From NCBI GenBank assembly GCA_041920565.1, contig JBHGXS010000047.1:1-64000 (forward strand): a stretch of 64,000 bases of DNA. Reading direction: 5' to 3'. Below are positions 16,778 to 24,526 of this stretch, in pieces (position 1 is the stretch's first letter; each line of letters opens with the position of its first letter). The translations under genes were made by a program, and so were the position numbers. Source of the DNA: JAGHKQ01 sp041920565 (GTDB taxonomy: Bacteria > Bacillota > Bacilli > Bacillales > Bacillaceae_G). The notes under the pieces were generated by a model. The model saw nothing but the letters and a program-made list of their open reading frames with translations. It had not been told where the DNA came from and ran no database searches.

Positions 16778-16807
16778 TTGGCATTGAATGAGAATCATTA
16801 TTATTAT
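16778..16807 (+). promoter_or_regulatory. Promoter with Fur box ahead of the 72-residue gene
   Basis: -35 TTGGCA (16778-16783) and -10 TATTAT (16802-16807) are 18 bases apart. Between them TGAGAATCATTATTA (16789-16803) matches 12 of 14 defined positions of the 7-1-7 Fur site TGATAAT-N-ATTATCA, placing a likely iron-responsive operator on the promoter. Confidence 0.6.
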
Positions 16808-16903
16808 ATACTGAGAGTAACAAATTCCAACAGAATTGATAGGTATTTCATACATATATGCACTCAATATGTGAAAAGTTGAACTTTCCGGGAGGGAAAA
16901 CGG

Positions 16904-17122
16904 GTGAAATTTAAGAGGTACCGGCTGACGTATCACTTAGCAAATGGAAAAATAATAAGGGACATAAAAGAGTTTTATTATAAGGATAAATCAAAAATGC
17001 TAGAACGCGTTATCCAGCATGTAACAAAAAATGAACGAATTACTGCCATCGACAGTACAGGGTCTCTTATTCCCATTCGCTGCAATGAAATCGTGAAAGT
17101 GCAATTGAATCATTTAGGATAA
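16904..17122 (+). CDS. Hypothetical 72-residue protein, possibly Fur-regulated
   Basis: Basic soluble protein of 72 residues (MKFKRYRLTYHLANGKII...), beta-rich by eye, with one cysteine in IPIRCNEIV and no membrane segment. GTG 16904 has GGGAGGG nine bases upstream. I do not recognise a named family. The promoter carries a strong Fur-type box, so a role in iron homeostasis is possible but is inferred only from that site. Confidence 0.65.
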   Translation: MKFKRYRLTYHLANGKIIRDIKEFYYKDKSKMLERVIQHVTKNERITAIDSTGSLIPIRCNEIVKVQLNHLG

Positions 17123-17320
17123 GGATCATGTGTCATAAATGAGCTTTTTTATTTTTTAGTATTGAGGCATAGAGATAAATCCATTACAATAAAAGGAAGT
17201 CTCCACCAATATGGGCTTTTTCTGCTGATGGTTAGCGGAATAGTTGGTGGTTTATTCCCGATCAGCAGAGGGAGCAGTCAATGCAAGATGAATGAGAGGC
17301 AAGCGGAAAGGAAGAGGGGT

Positions 17321-17512
17321 ATGAGCGGAAAAATAAGCTTTTATTTATTTGCATTTTTATTTTTGGTCGTAGGAATGTTGACCATATTTCTAATAGCAGA
17401 TAACAGCTGGTACAAATCCGTAAATCCTGTTTTAGTAGCTTTAATGTATGCTGGTACAGCGGTTATCAGCTTTGGAATGAGAGAGGAAATGTTAAATCAA
17501 TTTGAAAAATAA
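17321..17512 (+). CDS. Small two-segment membrane protein, unknown
   Basis: 63-residue protein with hydrophobic segments at about 5-25 and 36-52 and a short acidic-basic tail REEMLNQFEK. ATG 17321 has AGGAAGAGG directly upstream. The frame stays open back to a TTG at 17162, but the added 53 residues have no ribosome site and look random. No family recognised. A terminator follows at 17607. Confidence 0.6.
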   Translation: MSGKISFYLFAFLFLVVGMLTIFLIADNSWYKSVNPVLVALMYAGTAVISFGMREEMLNQFEK

Positions 17513-17606
17513 TACATAAGAAAAGCGTTTCCACCAGCGGTTAGGAGGGAAATGCTAGACATCTAGCAAAAGTACTAGGGTCGTACATACTTATTTTTTA
17601 AAGAGG

Positions 17607-17630
17607 GTCAGCGGAGAACGCTGACTTTTT
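17607..17630 (+). terminator. Terminator after the 63-residue membrane protein
   Basis: GTCAGCG and CGCTGAC form a seven base-pair stem followed by five T residues. It ends exactly where the convergent minus-strand gene stops. Confidence 0.75.
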
Positions 17631-17794
17631 CAATATCCTGACACCTTTATTTCAATTATTGATTCATAAAGCGGTTTTACTTCCTTTGGCAGATACATGA
17701 ATTTTGCGAAATAATATAATACGTTCGTAATCATGACGGCAGATACAAGCAGCAAAAAGAAGAACAGAATGCGTTTATGTACGACAGTTTCCAT
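17630..17794 (-). CDS. Small single-pass membrane protein, unknown
   Basis: 54-residue ORF. The N-terminus METVVHKR is followed by a strong hydrophobic helix (about residues 9-30) and a polar tail KFMYLPKEVKPLYESIIEIK. AAGGAG lies ten bases before the ATG. Convergent with the gene at 17321. Family not recognised; too short for most automatic gene callers. Confidence 0.6.
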   Translation of the reverse strand: METVVHKRILFFFLLLVSAVMITNVLYYFAKFMYLPKEVKPLYESIIEIKVSGY

Positions 17795-17897
17795 GTTATT
17801 CTTTTCTCCTTGCGCTCTTTTACAGTTATAAGCTATGTTACAAACACTAAAAAAGACAGTGACTTGTTTCCATAAGTACTGTCTTTCTCTTTTTATA

Positions 17898-18212
17898 TTA
17901 ACTTATCAATTTTAACCCGATTGCTCCGATCATGATAAAGCTGATAAACATTATGCGGAGCCAGTCACTGGATTCCTTAAATAGTATGATGCCTAAAATG
18001 GAGCTTCCTGCCGTACCGATTCCCGTCCAAATTGCGTATGCTGTACCCATCGGCAAGTCATGCATTGCTTGAGAAAGAAAAAAGAAACTGAAGGTAAAGC
18101 TTAATCCTACAGCAAATACACCAATCAAATTCTTCTTTGTGCTTGCCCATTTCATGCTGATGACTCCCATCACTTCACAGAAGCCTGCAATAATTAAAAA
18201 AATCCAGGCCAT
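17898..18212 (-). CDS. Small multidrug resistance (SMR) family transporter, second subunit
   Basis: 104-residue proton-coupled exporter subunit with four membrane helices. The essential glutamate is E13 in AGFCEVMG, and the WTGIGTAGSSILG motif is in helix 3. It starts one base after the partner gene, so the two are translated together and probably form a heterodimer like YkkC-YkkD of B. subtilis, exporting quaternary amines or guanidinium. Ribosome site AGGAGGTG lies inside the end of the first gene. The substrate cannot be read from the sequence. Confidence 0.9.
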   Translation of the reverse strand: MAWIFLIIAGFCEVMGVISMKWASTKKNLIGVFAVGLSFTFSFFFLSQAMHDLPMGTAYAIWTGIGTAGSSILGIILFKESSDWLRIMFISFIMIGAIGLKLIS

Positions 18213-18213
18213 A

Positions 18214-18546
18214 TTAGCTTTGCACCTCCTGTTCTTCTGCAGGTGTTACTAATTTTAATCCAACCACTCCTGTGACTAACAATCCGATAAAAAGCAGCTT
18301 TACAATAGAAAAAGGCTCTCCAAATACAATTGTTTCTGTAAGAACAATGCCGGCTGTGCCCATACCTGTGAATACGGCGTATACAGTTCCAACGGGCAGC
18401 TTTTTATAGGATAAAAACAACAAATAGAAGCTGACTGATATGGCAGCTATGGTAATAGTCCAGCTGAGCAAGCTTCCTCCATGCTTTAGGCACATTACCC
18501 AAAATATCTCTAACAATCCAGCTAAAATAACATATACCCATGCCAT
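18214..18546 (-). CDS. Small multidrug resistance (SMR) family transporter, first subunit (YkkC/SugE-like)
   Basis: 110-residue SMR protein with four membrane helices, E13 in AGLLEIFW, LKHGG after helix 1 and FTGMGTAGIVLTE in helix 3. The short charged tail PAEEQEVQS is absent from the partner. GAAGGGAGAGGGG precedes the ATG. Upstream lies a palindrome shared with the tetR promoter. There is no guanidine-I (ykkC) riboswitch in the 69-base gap, unlike ykkCD of B. subtilis. Confidence 0.9.
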   Translation of the reverse strand: MAWVYVILAGLLEIFWVMCLKHGGSLLSWTITIAAISVSFYLLFLSYKKLPVGTVYAVFTGMGTAGIVLTETIVFGEPFSIVKLLFIGLLVTGVVGLKLVTPAEEQEVQS

Positions 18547-18559
18547 GTTCCCCTCTCCC

Positions 18560-18579
18560 TTCCTACCGTTCGTTAGGAA
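18560..18579. promoter_or_regulatory. TetR operator upstream of the SMR genes
   Basis: TTCCTA-CCGTTCGT-TAGGAA is a palindrome with six-base arms whose core CTACCGTTCGTTAG recurs, with one change, ahead of tetR (19194-19207). Confidence 0.65.
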
Positions 18580-18615
18580 ATCGTCATAAGGAAGACGTAT
18601 TGGCTATTCAATACG

Positions 18616-19179
18616 TCAAATGGATGTTCCTCTCCAATAAATGCCCCATGAGGCATTTAATCTCTTTTGGAATTTGTCAAATCCCGCATACAGAAGTTCA
18701 ATAATTAAACCATCAAATAAACACAAATACGCTTCTAAGGCATCTTCAGCTTTTACAAAAGGAAAGCTGACCTGCTCAAATAAGGGATATAGCAACCGAG
18801 CAACTTCAATGACATATGCATTTCCTTTTTCTACAATACGCTCTTTTAATTCATCAGGAGGAAAAAAGGATGAGCGCAGCCAAAAAGCAGCCTCGGTATT
18901 ATTGCGATAACGCTCCCCGTAGCTGCTAAGTAAATGGTACAAGATGTATTCAACGGGCTGTTGTTGATGTTGCAGTATATGTTCACGTATATATGAAAGA
19001 TCTTTGTTTAGTGCATCATCCAAGCAGACAAAGTACAGTTCTTCTTTTCCTTTGTAATGAGCATAAATAGAGGGCTTTTTTATGCCGACATCATTGGCGA
19101 TATTTGTTAAGGATGTTCCTGCGTATCCATAACGAGCAAAATGCGCAAGAGCAACTTCTTTTATGCGATTGGCTGTCAT
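18616..19179 (-). CDS. TetR-family repressor of the SMR pair
   Basis: 187-residue TetR/AcrR regulator. The N-terminal helix-turn-helix is FARYGYAGTSLTNIANDVGIKKPSIYAHYKGKEEL (about residues 14-48); the rest is a helical ligand-binding domain. GGAG lies eight bases before the ATG. It is the first gene of tetR-SMR-SMR, and two copies of the same operator flank it, so it likely represses itself and the exporters until a substrate binds. Confidence 0.9.
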   Translation of the reverse strand: MTANRIKEVALAHFARYGYAGTSLTNIANDVGIKKPSIYAHYKGKEELYFVCLDDALNKDLSYIREHILQHQQQPVEYILYHLLSSYGERYRNNTEAAFWLRSSFFPPDELKERIVEKGNAYVIEVARLLYPLFEQVSFPFVKAEDALEAYLCLFDGLIIELLYAGFDKFQKRLNASWGIYWRGTSI

Positions 19180-19193
19180 ATTCCATCTCCTAC

Positions 19194-19207
19194 CTATCGT
19201 TCGTTAG
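19194..19207. promoter_or_regulatory. TetR operator upstream of tetR
   Basis: CTATCGTTCGTTAG matches the second operator at 18563-18576 in 13 of 14 positions and is itself an imperfect palindrome, 15 bases before the tetR ATG. Confidence 0.65.
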
Positions 19208-19304
19208 TTTAATTGTAAGAGAAGAGAAAAGGAAAGTCAAGCCAAGCCATTTCAATATGCGCTCTTCTTATATACTATACGCATGATAAAAGATACACTG
19301 TATG

Positions 19305-19484
19305 CTAAGTATAGCAAGTAATCCAGATGATGAAAGTTTCGTTAAAAAGGGTAAATGTAAGGATGACAAACAACAAAAAAGTAGAAATGACAAGGATCGT
19401 CATTTTCTTAGTTAGAATATATAGGACGGAGCCCATGATAATCACAAGGAGAGGAAAAAGAAAAACACTAATGTAACTGGAGTT
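19305..19484 (-). pseudogene. Decayed small membrane gene, DUF2651 (YbeF)-like
   Basis: A minus-strand frame reads NSSYISVFLFPLLVIIMG, then two more hydrophobic blocks, ending FNETFIIWITCYT before TAG. The last block recalls the FN-TFLIWV--YT signature of DUF2651/YbeF proteins (from memory). No ATG, GTG or TTG stands at the expected N-terminus, no ribosome site fits, and the family's last residues are missing. I treat it as a relic. The remainder of the 450-base gap shows nothing else. Confidence 0.35.
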
Positions 19485-19629
19485 GGCCAGGAAGCAAAGG
19501 GGGGCAGCGTAGGAGCCCTCCTTAAATTATAATTTATATGCTCATACAAATAATGGGAATTAGGGTGCTCGTTTGCAGGAGTTTCTATAAAAGTGACGAA
19601 AATGTATAAGGGAAAAGGGGGAAGAGGAG

Positions 19630-20199
19630 ATGAATCAGCTTTTTACAGATTTTCCTGTGTTACATACAAAGCGCTTCATCTTAAGGGATTTAAAGCTGGA
19701 AGACGCATCTTCCATGTTTCATTATTTTTCGGATGAACAGGTTGTACAATTTTACGGTATGGAACCACTTACGAGCCGTGAACAAGCTGAAAATCTTGTT
19801 CACCAAATGAAAAATGGCCTTCAAACCGGAAATGCAATTCGATGGGGAATCGCTCGAAAGGAAGACGATGTCCTCATTGGAACAATAGGCTTTCACAATT
19901 GGAGCAAGCTGCATCAGCGTGCTGAAGTAGGATACGAAATTGCCAAAGAATACTGGAATCAAGGAATTATGACGGAAGTCCTTAACACCGTTATTCCATT
20001 TGCCTTTGGAGAGCTGGGGTTAAATCGCATTGGTGCAACGGTGCGAAGGGAAAATTATGCGTCACGTAAAATTCTGGAGAACTTTGGATTTTTAGAAGAA
20101 GGCGCGCTCCAGGAATATCAATATTATCTTGGTCATTTTTATGATTTATTAATGTATGGGTTAGTAAAAAGCAAATATACAAGTGTGAAAGAACAATAA
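19630..20199 (+). CDS. GNAT N-acetyltransferase, RimJ/RimL type
   Basis: 189-residue cytoplasmic acetyl-CoA-dependent transferase. Family features: TKRFILRDLKLEDASSMF at the N-terminus, EVGYEIAKEYWNQGIMTEVL for the acetyl-CoA binding loop (motif A, about 103-122), and VRRENYASRKILENFGFLEEG near the C-terminus. RimJ/RimL relatives modify ribosomal proteins or small amines; the substrate here is unknown. The ATG follows AAGAGGAG. Monocistronic with its own terminator. Confidence 0.9.
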   Translation: MNQLFTDFPVLHTKRFILRDLKLEDASSMFHYFSDEQVVQFYGMEPLTSREQAENLVHQMKNGLQTGNAIRWGIARKEDDVLIGTIGFHNWSKLHQRAEVGYEIAKEYWNQGIMTEVLNTVIPFAFGELGLNRIGATVRRENYASRKILENFGFLEEGALQEYQYYLGHFYDLLMYGLVKSKYTSVKEQ

Positions 20200-20226
20200 G
20201 CCGTCTCATGTGCGAGACGGCTTTTA
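20199..20226 (+). terminator. Terminator of the GNAT gene
   Basis: AGCCGTCTC and GAGACGGCT form a nine base-pair stem followed by TTTT, overlapping the stop codon region. Confidence 0.88.
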
Positions 20227-20286
20227 TCATATTTAGGAGAGAAGACTTTCATACCAAGCGCGGGAAGGGGTAACCCAACAGGGGAG

Positions 20287-21264
20287 TCATACAGTTGAAC
20301 GTTCAATTAATTTAAAAGAAAGCTCCCTGTGTTCATGAGCAGCTGCTTGTCCTGTAAAATGACGATGAAAAAGAGAAAACGCATGGCGTCCCATTTCGAA
20401 GCATGGCTGCTCAATTGTCGTAATATCAAGAGCATTGGCAATGGGATGATTATCAAATCCGATAACAGCAAGTTCATCCGGAACAGCAATACCCAGTCTC
20501 TTTGCTTCTGTCACAATACCGGCGGCTACTTGATCGCTTGCGGCAAATAAAGCAGTTGGACGTTCCTTCATATTTAAAATGGCATGTACGACGTTTACTC
20601 CGTCTTCAATAGAGTAACAATTATGGAACATCCATTGTTCCCGTACAGGCTCTCCTGCTGCAGTTAATGCATTGCGATAGGCGCGTTCTCGGTTTTTGCT
20701 GTTATAGCTGTTTTTTCGAGCCATACAATATCCGATGCGCCGATGTCCTTTTGAGAGAAGGTGATTCATCCCAAGCAAGAATCCTTCATAGTGATTGATA
20801 TGTACAGAAGACATGCTCTGTGTTTGAATCTCTTCACAAGCCACAATAGTACCGGAGTTGGTATAGGGTTCGATTAAATCCCAAGAAGCTTCTCTTGAGC
20901 AGATAATAATGCCATCAAACTGTTTTTGTTTTAACATATTTAATACACGCAGTTCTTCCTTTATATCATAGTTAGTTTGACAAAGAGTAAGATGATATCC
21001 GAAGCGAATGGCCTCTTCTGCTATTCCTTCTACTATTGTGCTGTAGTAGGGGATATTGACAAAGGGAAGAATCACCCCGATTGTATTCGTTTTTCCTTTG
21101 ACTAAATGAATTGCATTAGCGTTTTGCGTATAGTTAAGTTGCTTGACGGCTTCTAGGACACGGTTTCGTTTCTCCGCACTTACATAAGGATGATGGTTTA
21201 ATACACGTGAAACAGTTGCGATAGAAACGCCTGCAGTTCTTGCAATTTCTTTAATATTGACCAT
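20287..21264 (-). CDS. LacI-family transcriptional regulator
   Basis: 325-residue regulator. The helix-turn-helix and hinge NIKEIARTAGVSIATVSRVLNHHPYVS start at residue 3; the remainder is a periplasmic-binding-protein-like effector domain (TIGVILPFVNIPYYSTIVEGI, ALFAASDQVAAGIVTEA, IGFDNHPIANALDITTIEQP). ATG 21264 follows GAGAGGTGA; the frame continues upstream to 21357 without a ribosome site. No sugar gene is next to it, so the target regulon is unknown. An IS200/IS605-like relic lies directly upstream and may have supplied or disturbed its promoter. Confidence 0.9.
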   Translation of the reverse strand: MVNIKEIARTAGVSIATVSRVLNHHPYVSAEKRNRVLEAVKQLNYTQNANAIHLVKGKTNTIGVILPFVNIPYYSTIVEGIAEEAIRFGYHLTLCQTNYDIKEELRVLNMLKQKQFDGIIICSREASWDLIEPYTNSGTIVACEEIQTQSMSSVHINHYEGFLLGMNHLLSKGHRRIGYCMARKNSYNSKNRERAYRNALTAAGEPVREQWMFHNCYSIEDGVNVVHAILNMKERPTALFAASDQVAAGIVTEAKRLGIAVPDELAVIGFDNHPIANALDITTIEQPCFEMGRHAFSLFHRHFTGQAAAHEHRELSFKLIERSTV

Positions 21265-21290
21265 CCCAATCACCTCTCTTTTTGTATTAT

Positions 21291-21480
21291 ACGAACTTCC
21301 CCCACTTACCATTGTTGGGTTCGATCCTTTCCCCGCTTGAAGTGGGGTTCTTCTCACCTAAATATGATAAAATAATTGAAAAAAATTCTTGACCTGAAAA
21401 GCTTTTCATATCTTACGCTCATACTAAAGCCCCTGATAATATTCGCGTGACCTTTAGCGGGCGTTAGAATCATTCAGGGT
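21291..21480 (-). mobile_element. IS200/IS605-type end relic with omega-RNA-like folding
   Basis: Read on the minus strand, this 190-base segment has paired words CCCTGA/TCAGGG and CTAAAG/CTTTAG that cross each other (pseudoknot order), then GAAGAACCCCACTTCAAG and, after 32 bases, AAGTGGGGGAAGTTC. The last two pair as CCCCACTT/AAGTGGGG. This layout recalls the right end and guide-RNA scaffold of IS200/IS605 tnpB elements. No tnpA or tnpB remnant is seen, so it would be a solo end or non-autonomous element. Recognition is from memory. Confidence 0.45.
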
Positions 21481-21589
21481 GTTTTGGTAATATTTACTAT
21501 TGATAATAGGGAAATTGTATGCATACAACATTTAATTCCCATGGTATAATAATACCACATAGAATATAAAGCAATTTATATCATACGAG

Positions 21590-21624
21590 CAAAAGCCGCG
21601 CCAATTTTGGAGCGGCTTTTGCTT
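21590..21624. terminator. Bidirectional hairpin
   Basis: GCAAAAGCCGC and GCGGCTTTTGC pair with an inner CCAA/TTGG extension. A T-rich run is weak on both sides. No gene ends next to it, so it may be a leftover of a deleted gene. The rest of 21480-21956 shows no coding frame. Confidence 0.5.
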
Positions 21625-21956
21625 ATATAAAAGTTTGAATATCTTTGAAAATCCTGTTTTCTTTAGGCGCTGTTCTAAAAGAGTATTTGCTAATAACCAT
21701 TATTTTTGACTCTTGCTTGCCGTGTCACGCTAAAGAGTGACAGAGATTGAACAAGAACCGATAAGATGATAAATTCATGTATTCGCTAACGTTCTGTTCG
21801 ATGTAAGTCAGTCAAAAAAACAAAAAAGTTTACGAACCAGTCTTCCTTTACAATCATGCTACAGTTACACTAAGAATCCTTAAAATGGTAAACATGAGAG
21901 GGACAATCTGTTACAATAATGATAAATTAAATATTAAACTGAAAAAGGAGCTTATT

Positions 21957-22778
21957 ATGCGACGAATAATAGTATTGATGATAGTTGTTTTGCTTATGTT
22001 AGTTGGATGTAAGGCGGAAAAAACAGAAAAACCAGAAACAAAAAAGCCTGCAAAACCAGTTACTCAGCCTGTATCGTCGGATTTGCAGTTCCATGGAGAA
22101 GCTGAAGTACATGGGAATCAAGTACATTTTAAGCTGCTATTAGAAAATAAGGGAGAAAATACGGCTCAGCTGCAATTTTCTTCCGGGCAACAATTTGAAA
22201 TTGTAGTGAAAGAGGAAGGTAAAGGAGAAGTTTACCGTTACTCCAAGGACAAAATGTTTACACAGGCATTGATTGATTTAAGTATGGAACCGGGTGACAT
22301 AAAGATTTGGGAAGATGATTGGAAAGGCAGCTTAACGCCGGGAAAAACTTATGAAGTAACATTCCAGCTGCTGACTCGGACGGTAAATGAACAAGAAGTA
22401 AAGCCGGAGATGTTTACTGATACGAAGAGCTTTACGTCAGAAAACGTCCAAGAAACAAAGCCTGATCAGCCCTCTGAAAAACCTTCAGAAGCAAAGCTTC
22501 CTCAAAATATTAAAGTAGAAGGGAAAGACGGCAATTACAAAATCTCAGGTGAAGCAGCCCAAGGATTTACCAAGGTATATTATTCTGTTGAGGACGGACA
22601 TAATCAATATGTAGAAGAAACAGAATTGGATGTAAGTAAACCTTGGTCTGTACAAATTCAAATCCCGAAGGAGGAACTGCCTTCATTTGGTGTAATTACG
22701 GTGGTATTGTATGTGAAAAACAGCAGCGGGGAGACGACGCAGACACAAGCTATCCAACTGCAAAACTTCAACAATTAA
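21957..22778 (+). CDS. Lipoprotein with BsuPI domain
   Basis: 273-residue predicted membrane-anchored lipoprotein. The signal peptide MRRIIVLMIVVLLMLVGC ends in a lipobox with C18, followed by a Lys/Pro/Glu-rich linker. Residues 45-150 resemble the BsuPI intracellular proteinase inhibitor fold (LLLENKGENTAQLQFSSGQQFEIVV, WEDDWKGSLTPGKTYEV). A second linker leads to a C-terminal Ig-like beta domain from about 185. AAAGGAGC precedes ATG 21957. Target protease or ligand unknown; it acts outside the membrane. Confidence 0.82.
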   Translation: MRRIIVLMIVVLLMLVGCKAEKTEKPETKKPAKPVTQPVSSDLQFHGEAEVHGNQVHFKLLLENKGENTAQLQFSSGQQFEIVVKEEGKGEVYRYSKDKMFTQALIDLSMEPGDIKIWEDDWKGSLTPGKTYEVTFQLLTRTVNEQEVKPEMFTDTKSFTSENVQETKPDQPSEKPSEAKLPQNIKVEGKDGNYKISGEAAQGFTKVYYSVEDGHNQYVEETELDVSKPWSVQIQIPKEELPSFGVITVVLYVKNSSGETTQTQAIQLQNFNN

Positions 22779-22794
22779 AGCAAAATTTTTACTT

Positions 22795-22830
22795 AAGCCT
22801 TGGGAGGACATTCCTTCCAAGGCTTTTTTA
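22795..22830 (+). terminator. Terminator of the BsuPI lipoprotein gene
   Basis: AAGCCTTGG and CCAAGGCTT form the outer stem, with AGGA/TCCT inside, followed by TTTTT. Confidence 0.88.
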
Positions 22831-22992
22831 TGTCAAAATATGAAAAAAACAAATAGATGTAAACGAAAAAGAGTTTATTGAACTGACCGCAGCAAATTTT
22901 GATTACAAATATGAAGCCAGTTATTCAACAAAAATTATTTGATAAAACAATTATGTTATAGAATGGAGCGAAGGCATATTTTAAACGAAATG

Positions 22993-23021
22993 AAAAGCAC
23001 CTCCCACCAGGAGGTGCTTTT
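22993..23021. terminator. Terminator of yqhL
   Basis: AAAAGCACCTCC and GGAGGTGCTTTT form a perfect 12 base-pair stem just after the yqhL stop; T residues flank it on both strands. Confidence 0.85.
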
Positions 23022-23026
23022 GTTTA

Positions 23027-23413
23027 CTAATCTTTTTTCTTGATCTTGCCGCTCCAAAACTTGAAGCCGCCTTTTAGCTGATTCAAATCCTTATAGCCTT
23101 TACGCTTTAAAAATTGAGCTGCACGCCCAGTGCGTAAGCCGTTTTGGCAGTACATGTATACTGGTTGATCTTGGCGAATTTCTTTATAGCGTAAACGCAA
23201 TTGTGATAACGGAATGTTTCTTGCTCCTAAAATATGACCAGCTTTATATTCATCCGGCTCCCGAATATCGATAAGCTGAGCTTTGCGATATCCTGCGCGG
23301 AATTCTTCTTCTGTAAGCGTTTTGACAATTTTGCGTTGATAAAAGTACATGACGACAGAGTACGTAATGAACGCAACAATAATAGATAAAATGATGAGTA
23401 AGTTTGTTGACAC
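23027..23413 (-). CDS. yqhL: Membrane-anchored rhodanese-like protein YqhL
   Basis: 128 residues: an N-terminal membrane helix (about 4-25) and a single rhodanese domain (about 38-125). The active-site cysteine is C89 in the loop CQNGLRTGR, so sulfurtransferase or thiol-redox activity is likely; LIDIREPDEYKAGHI is the typical first motif. GTG 23413 is the only reasonable start, with AGGGG about ten bases ahead. Divergent from lipM, as in B. subtilis. Its acceptor is unknown. Confidence 0.9.
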   Translation of the reverse strand: MSTNLLIILSIIVAFITYSVVMYFYQRKIVKTLTEEEFRAGYRKAQLIDIREPDEYKAGHILGARNIPLSQLRLRYKEIRQDQPVYMYCQNGLRTGRAAQFLKRKGYKDLNQLKGGFKFWSGKIKKKD

Positions 23414-23663
23414 GATTGAATCGACCCCTTTTTTGTTGTCCTAACATAAATATTATAATGGTGTTGCATCTGAATGCAATATATTGATAAGGATTCTTGG
23501 GGAAATTTCGTATTCTTTCACAATTTATGTCGATTTTGGTACACTAGTGTATAAAGAAAGCCTGGCCTGCAGCCTGGTTCTTTAAAACGTGCCCTTTCTC
23601 TGCGTGCAATGCATTGCTTTTGACGGGGCATACGAAATAAGTTTACAACATAAGAGGTGCGGG

Positions 23664-24500
23664 ATGGAAAAAGAAAAATGGTGTTATATTAATTCCGGAA
23701 AATGTTCACCAGCATTTAATATGGCTTTAGATGAATGCTTGCTGAATTGGCAAAGCGAAAAAAAAATGCTTCCAACTGTCCGTTTTTATGAATGGGAAGT
23801 ACCGACTTTATCAATCGGATATTTTCAACGTGTAGAAAAAGAAATCAACATGGAAGAAGTATCAAAGAGGGGCTTTGGGTTTGTACGCAGACCGACCGGG
23901 GGAAGAAGCGTCCTTCATGATAAAGAGCTTACATACAGCGTCATCGTATCTGAAGATCATCCTGATATGCCAAAGACGGTAACAGAAGCGTACCGTGTTA
24001 TATCGGAAGGAATTCTAGAGGGCTTTAAGTCATTAGGATTAGATGCATATTTTGCTGTCCCTAAAACAAAAGAGGAACGGGAAGATTTGCGAAATCCTCG
24101 TTCATCGGTTTGCTTTGATGCTCCTTCGTGGTATGAAATCGTTGTTGAAGGAAGAAAGATTGCAGGGAGCGCACAAACGAGACAAAAGGGTGTAATTCTG
24201 CAGCATGGTTCTATTCCATTGGAAATTGATTTAGATACTTTGTATGACTTGTTCTTGTTCCCTAACGAAAAAATAAAAGAACGCATGAAAAAAATGTTTT
24301 CTTCGAAAGCAGTGGCAATAAATGAGCTTACGGACAGAACTTTTACGATTGAAGAGCTTACAGAAGCGTTTAAAATTGGTTTTGAAAAAGGGTTGAATAT
24401 TGAATTAGTGCCGTACGAGCTGACAAAAGAACAGCTGGCTGAGGTGCAAGCACTTGCCAAAGAAAAGTATGAAAGTGACGAATGGAACTACAAAAAGTAA
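23664..24500 (+). CDS. lipM: Octanoyltransferase LipM
   Basis: 278-residue enzyme that moves octanoyl from acyl carrier protein to GcvH, the first step of lipoate assembly in Bacillus. The catalytic cysteine is C150 in RSSVCFDAPSWYEI; RRPTGGRSVLHDKELTYSV forms the acyl pocket. The length equals B. subtilis LipM. ATG 23664 follows AAGAGGTG, better than the upstream frame start at 23589. The product feeds the gcv and bkd lipoyl enzymes encoded in this window. Confidence 0.93.
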   Translation: MEKEKWCYINSGKCSPAFNMALDECLLNWQSEKKMLPTVRFYEWEVPTLSIGYFQRVEKEINMEEVSKRGFGFVRRPTGGRSVLHDKELTYSVIVSEDHPDMPKTVTEAYRVISEGILEGFKSLGLDAYFAVPKTKEEREDLRNPRSSVCFDAPSWYEIVVEGRKIAGSAQTRQKGVILQHGSIPLEIDLDTLYDLFLFPNEKIKERMKKMFSSKAVAINELTDRTFTIEELTEAFKIGFEKGLNIELVPYELTKEQLAEVQALAKEKYESDEWNYKK

Positions 24501-24526
24501 AAGAGATGGGATCTCCATCTCTTTTT
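24499..24526. terminator. Bidirectional terminator between lipM and the 24525 gene
   Basis: AAAAGAGATGG and CCATCTCTTTT form an 11 base-pair stem with T runs on both strands, covering both stop codons. Confidence 0.88.

Noticed and set aside
17162..17320. 53-residue N-terminal extension of the membrane protein at 17321
   Set aside because: TTG start without a ribosome site and random-looking composition; ATG 17321 is better supported.
21318..21327. TGGGTTCGATCC word resembling a tRNA T-loop
   Set aside because: No acceptor stem, D-arm or anticodon arm can be drawn; it belongs to the IS605-like segment.
22844..22942. 32 protein-like codons (VNEKEFIELTAANFDYKYEA) after the BsuPI terminator
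   Set aside because: No start codon or ribosome site in frame; chance or a very small relic.
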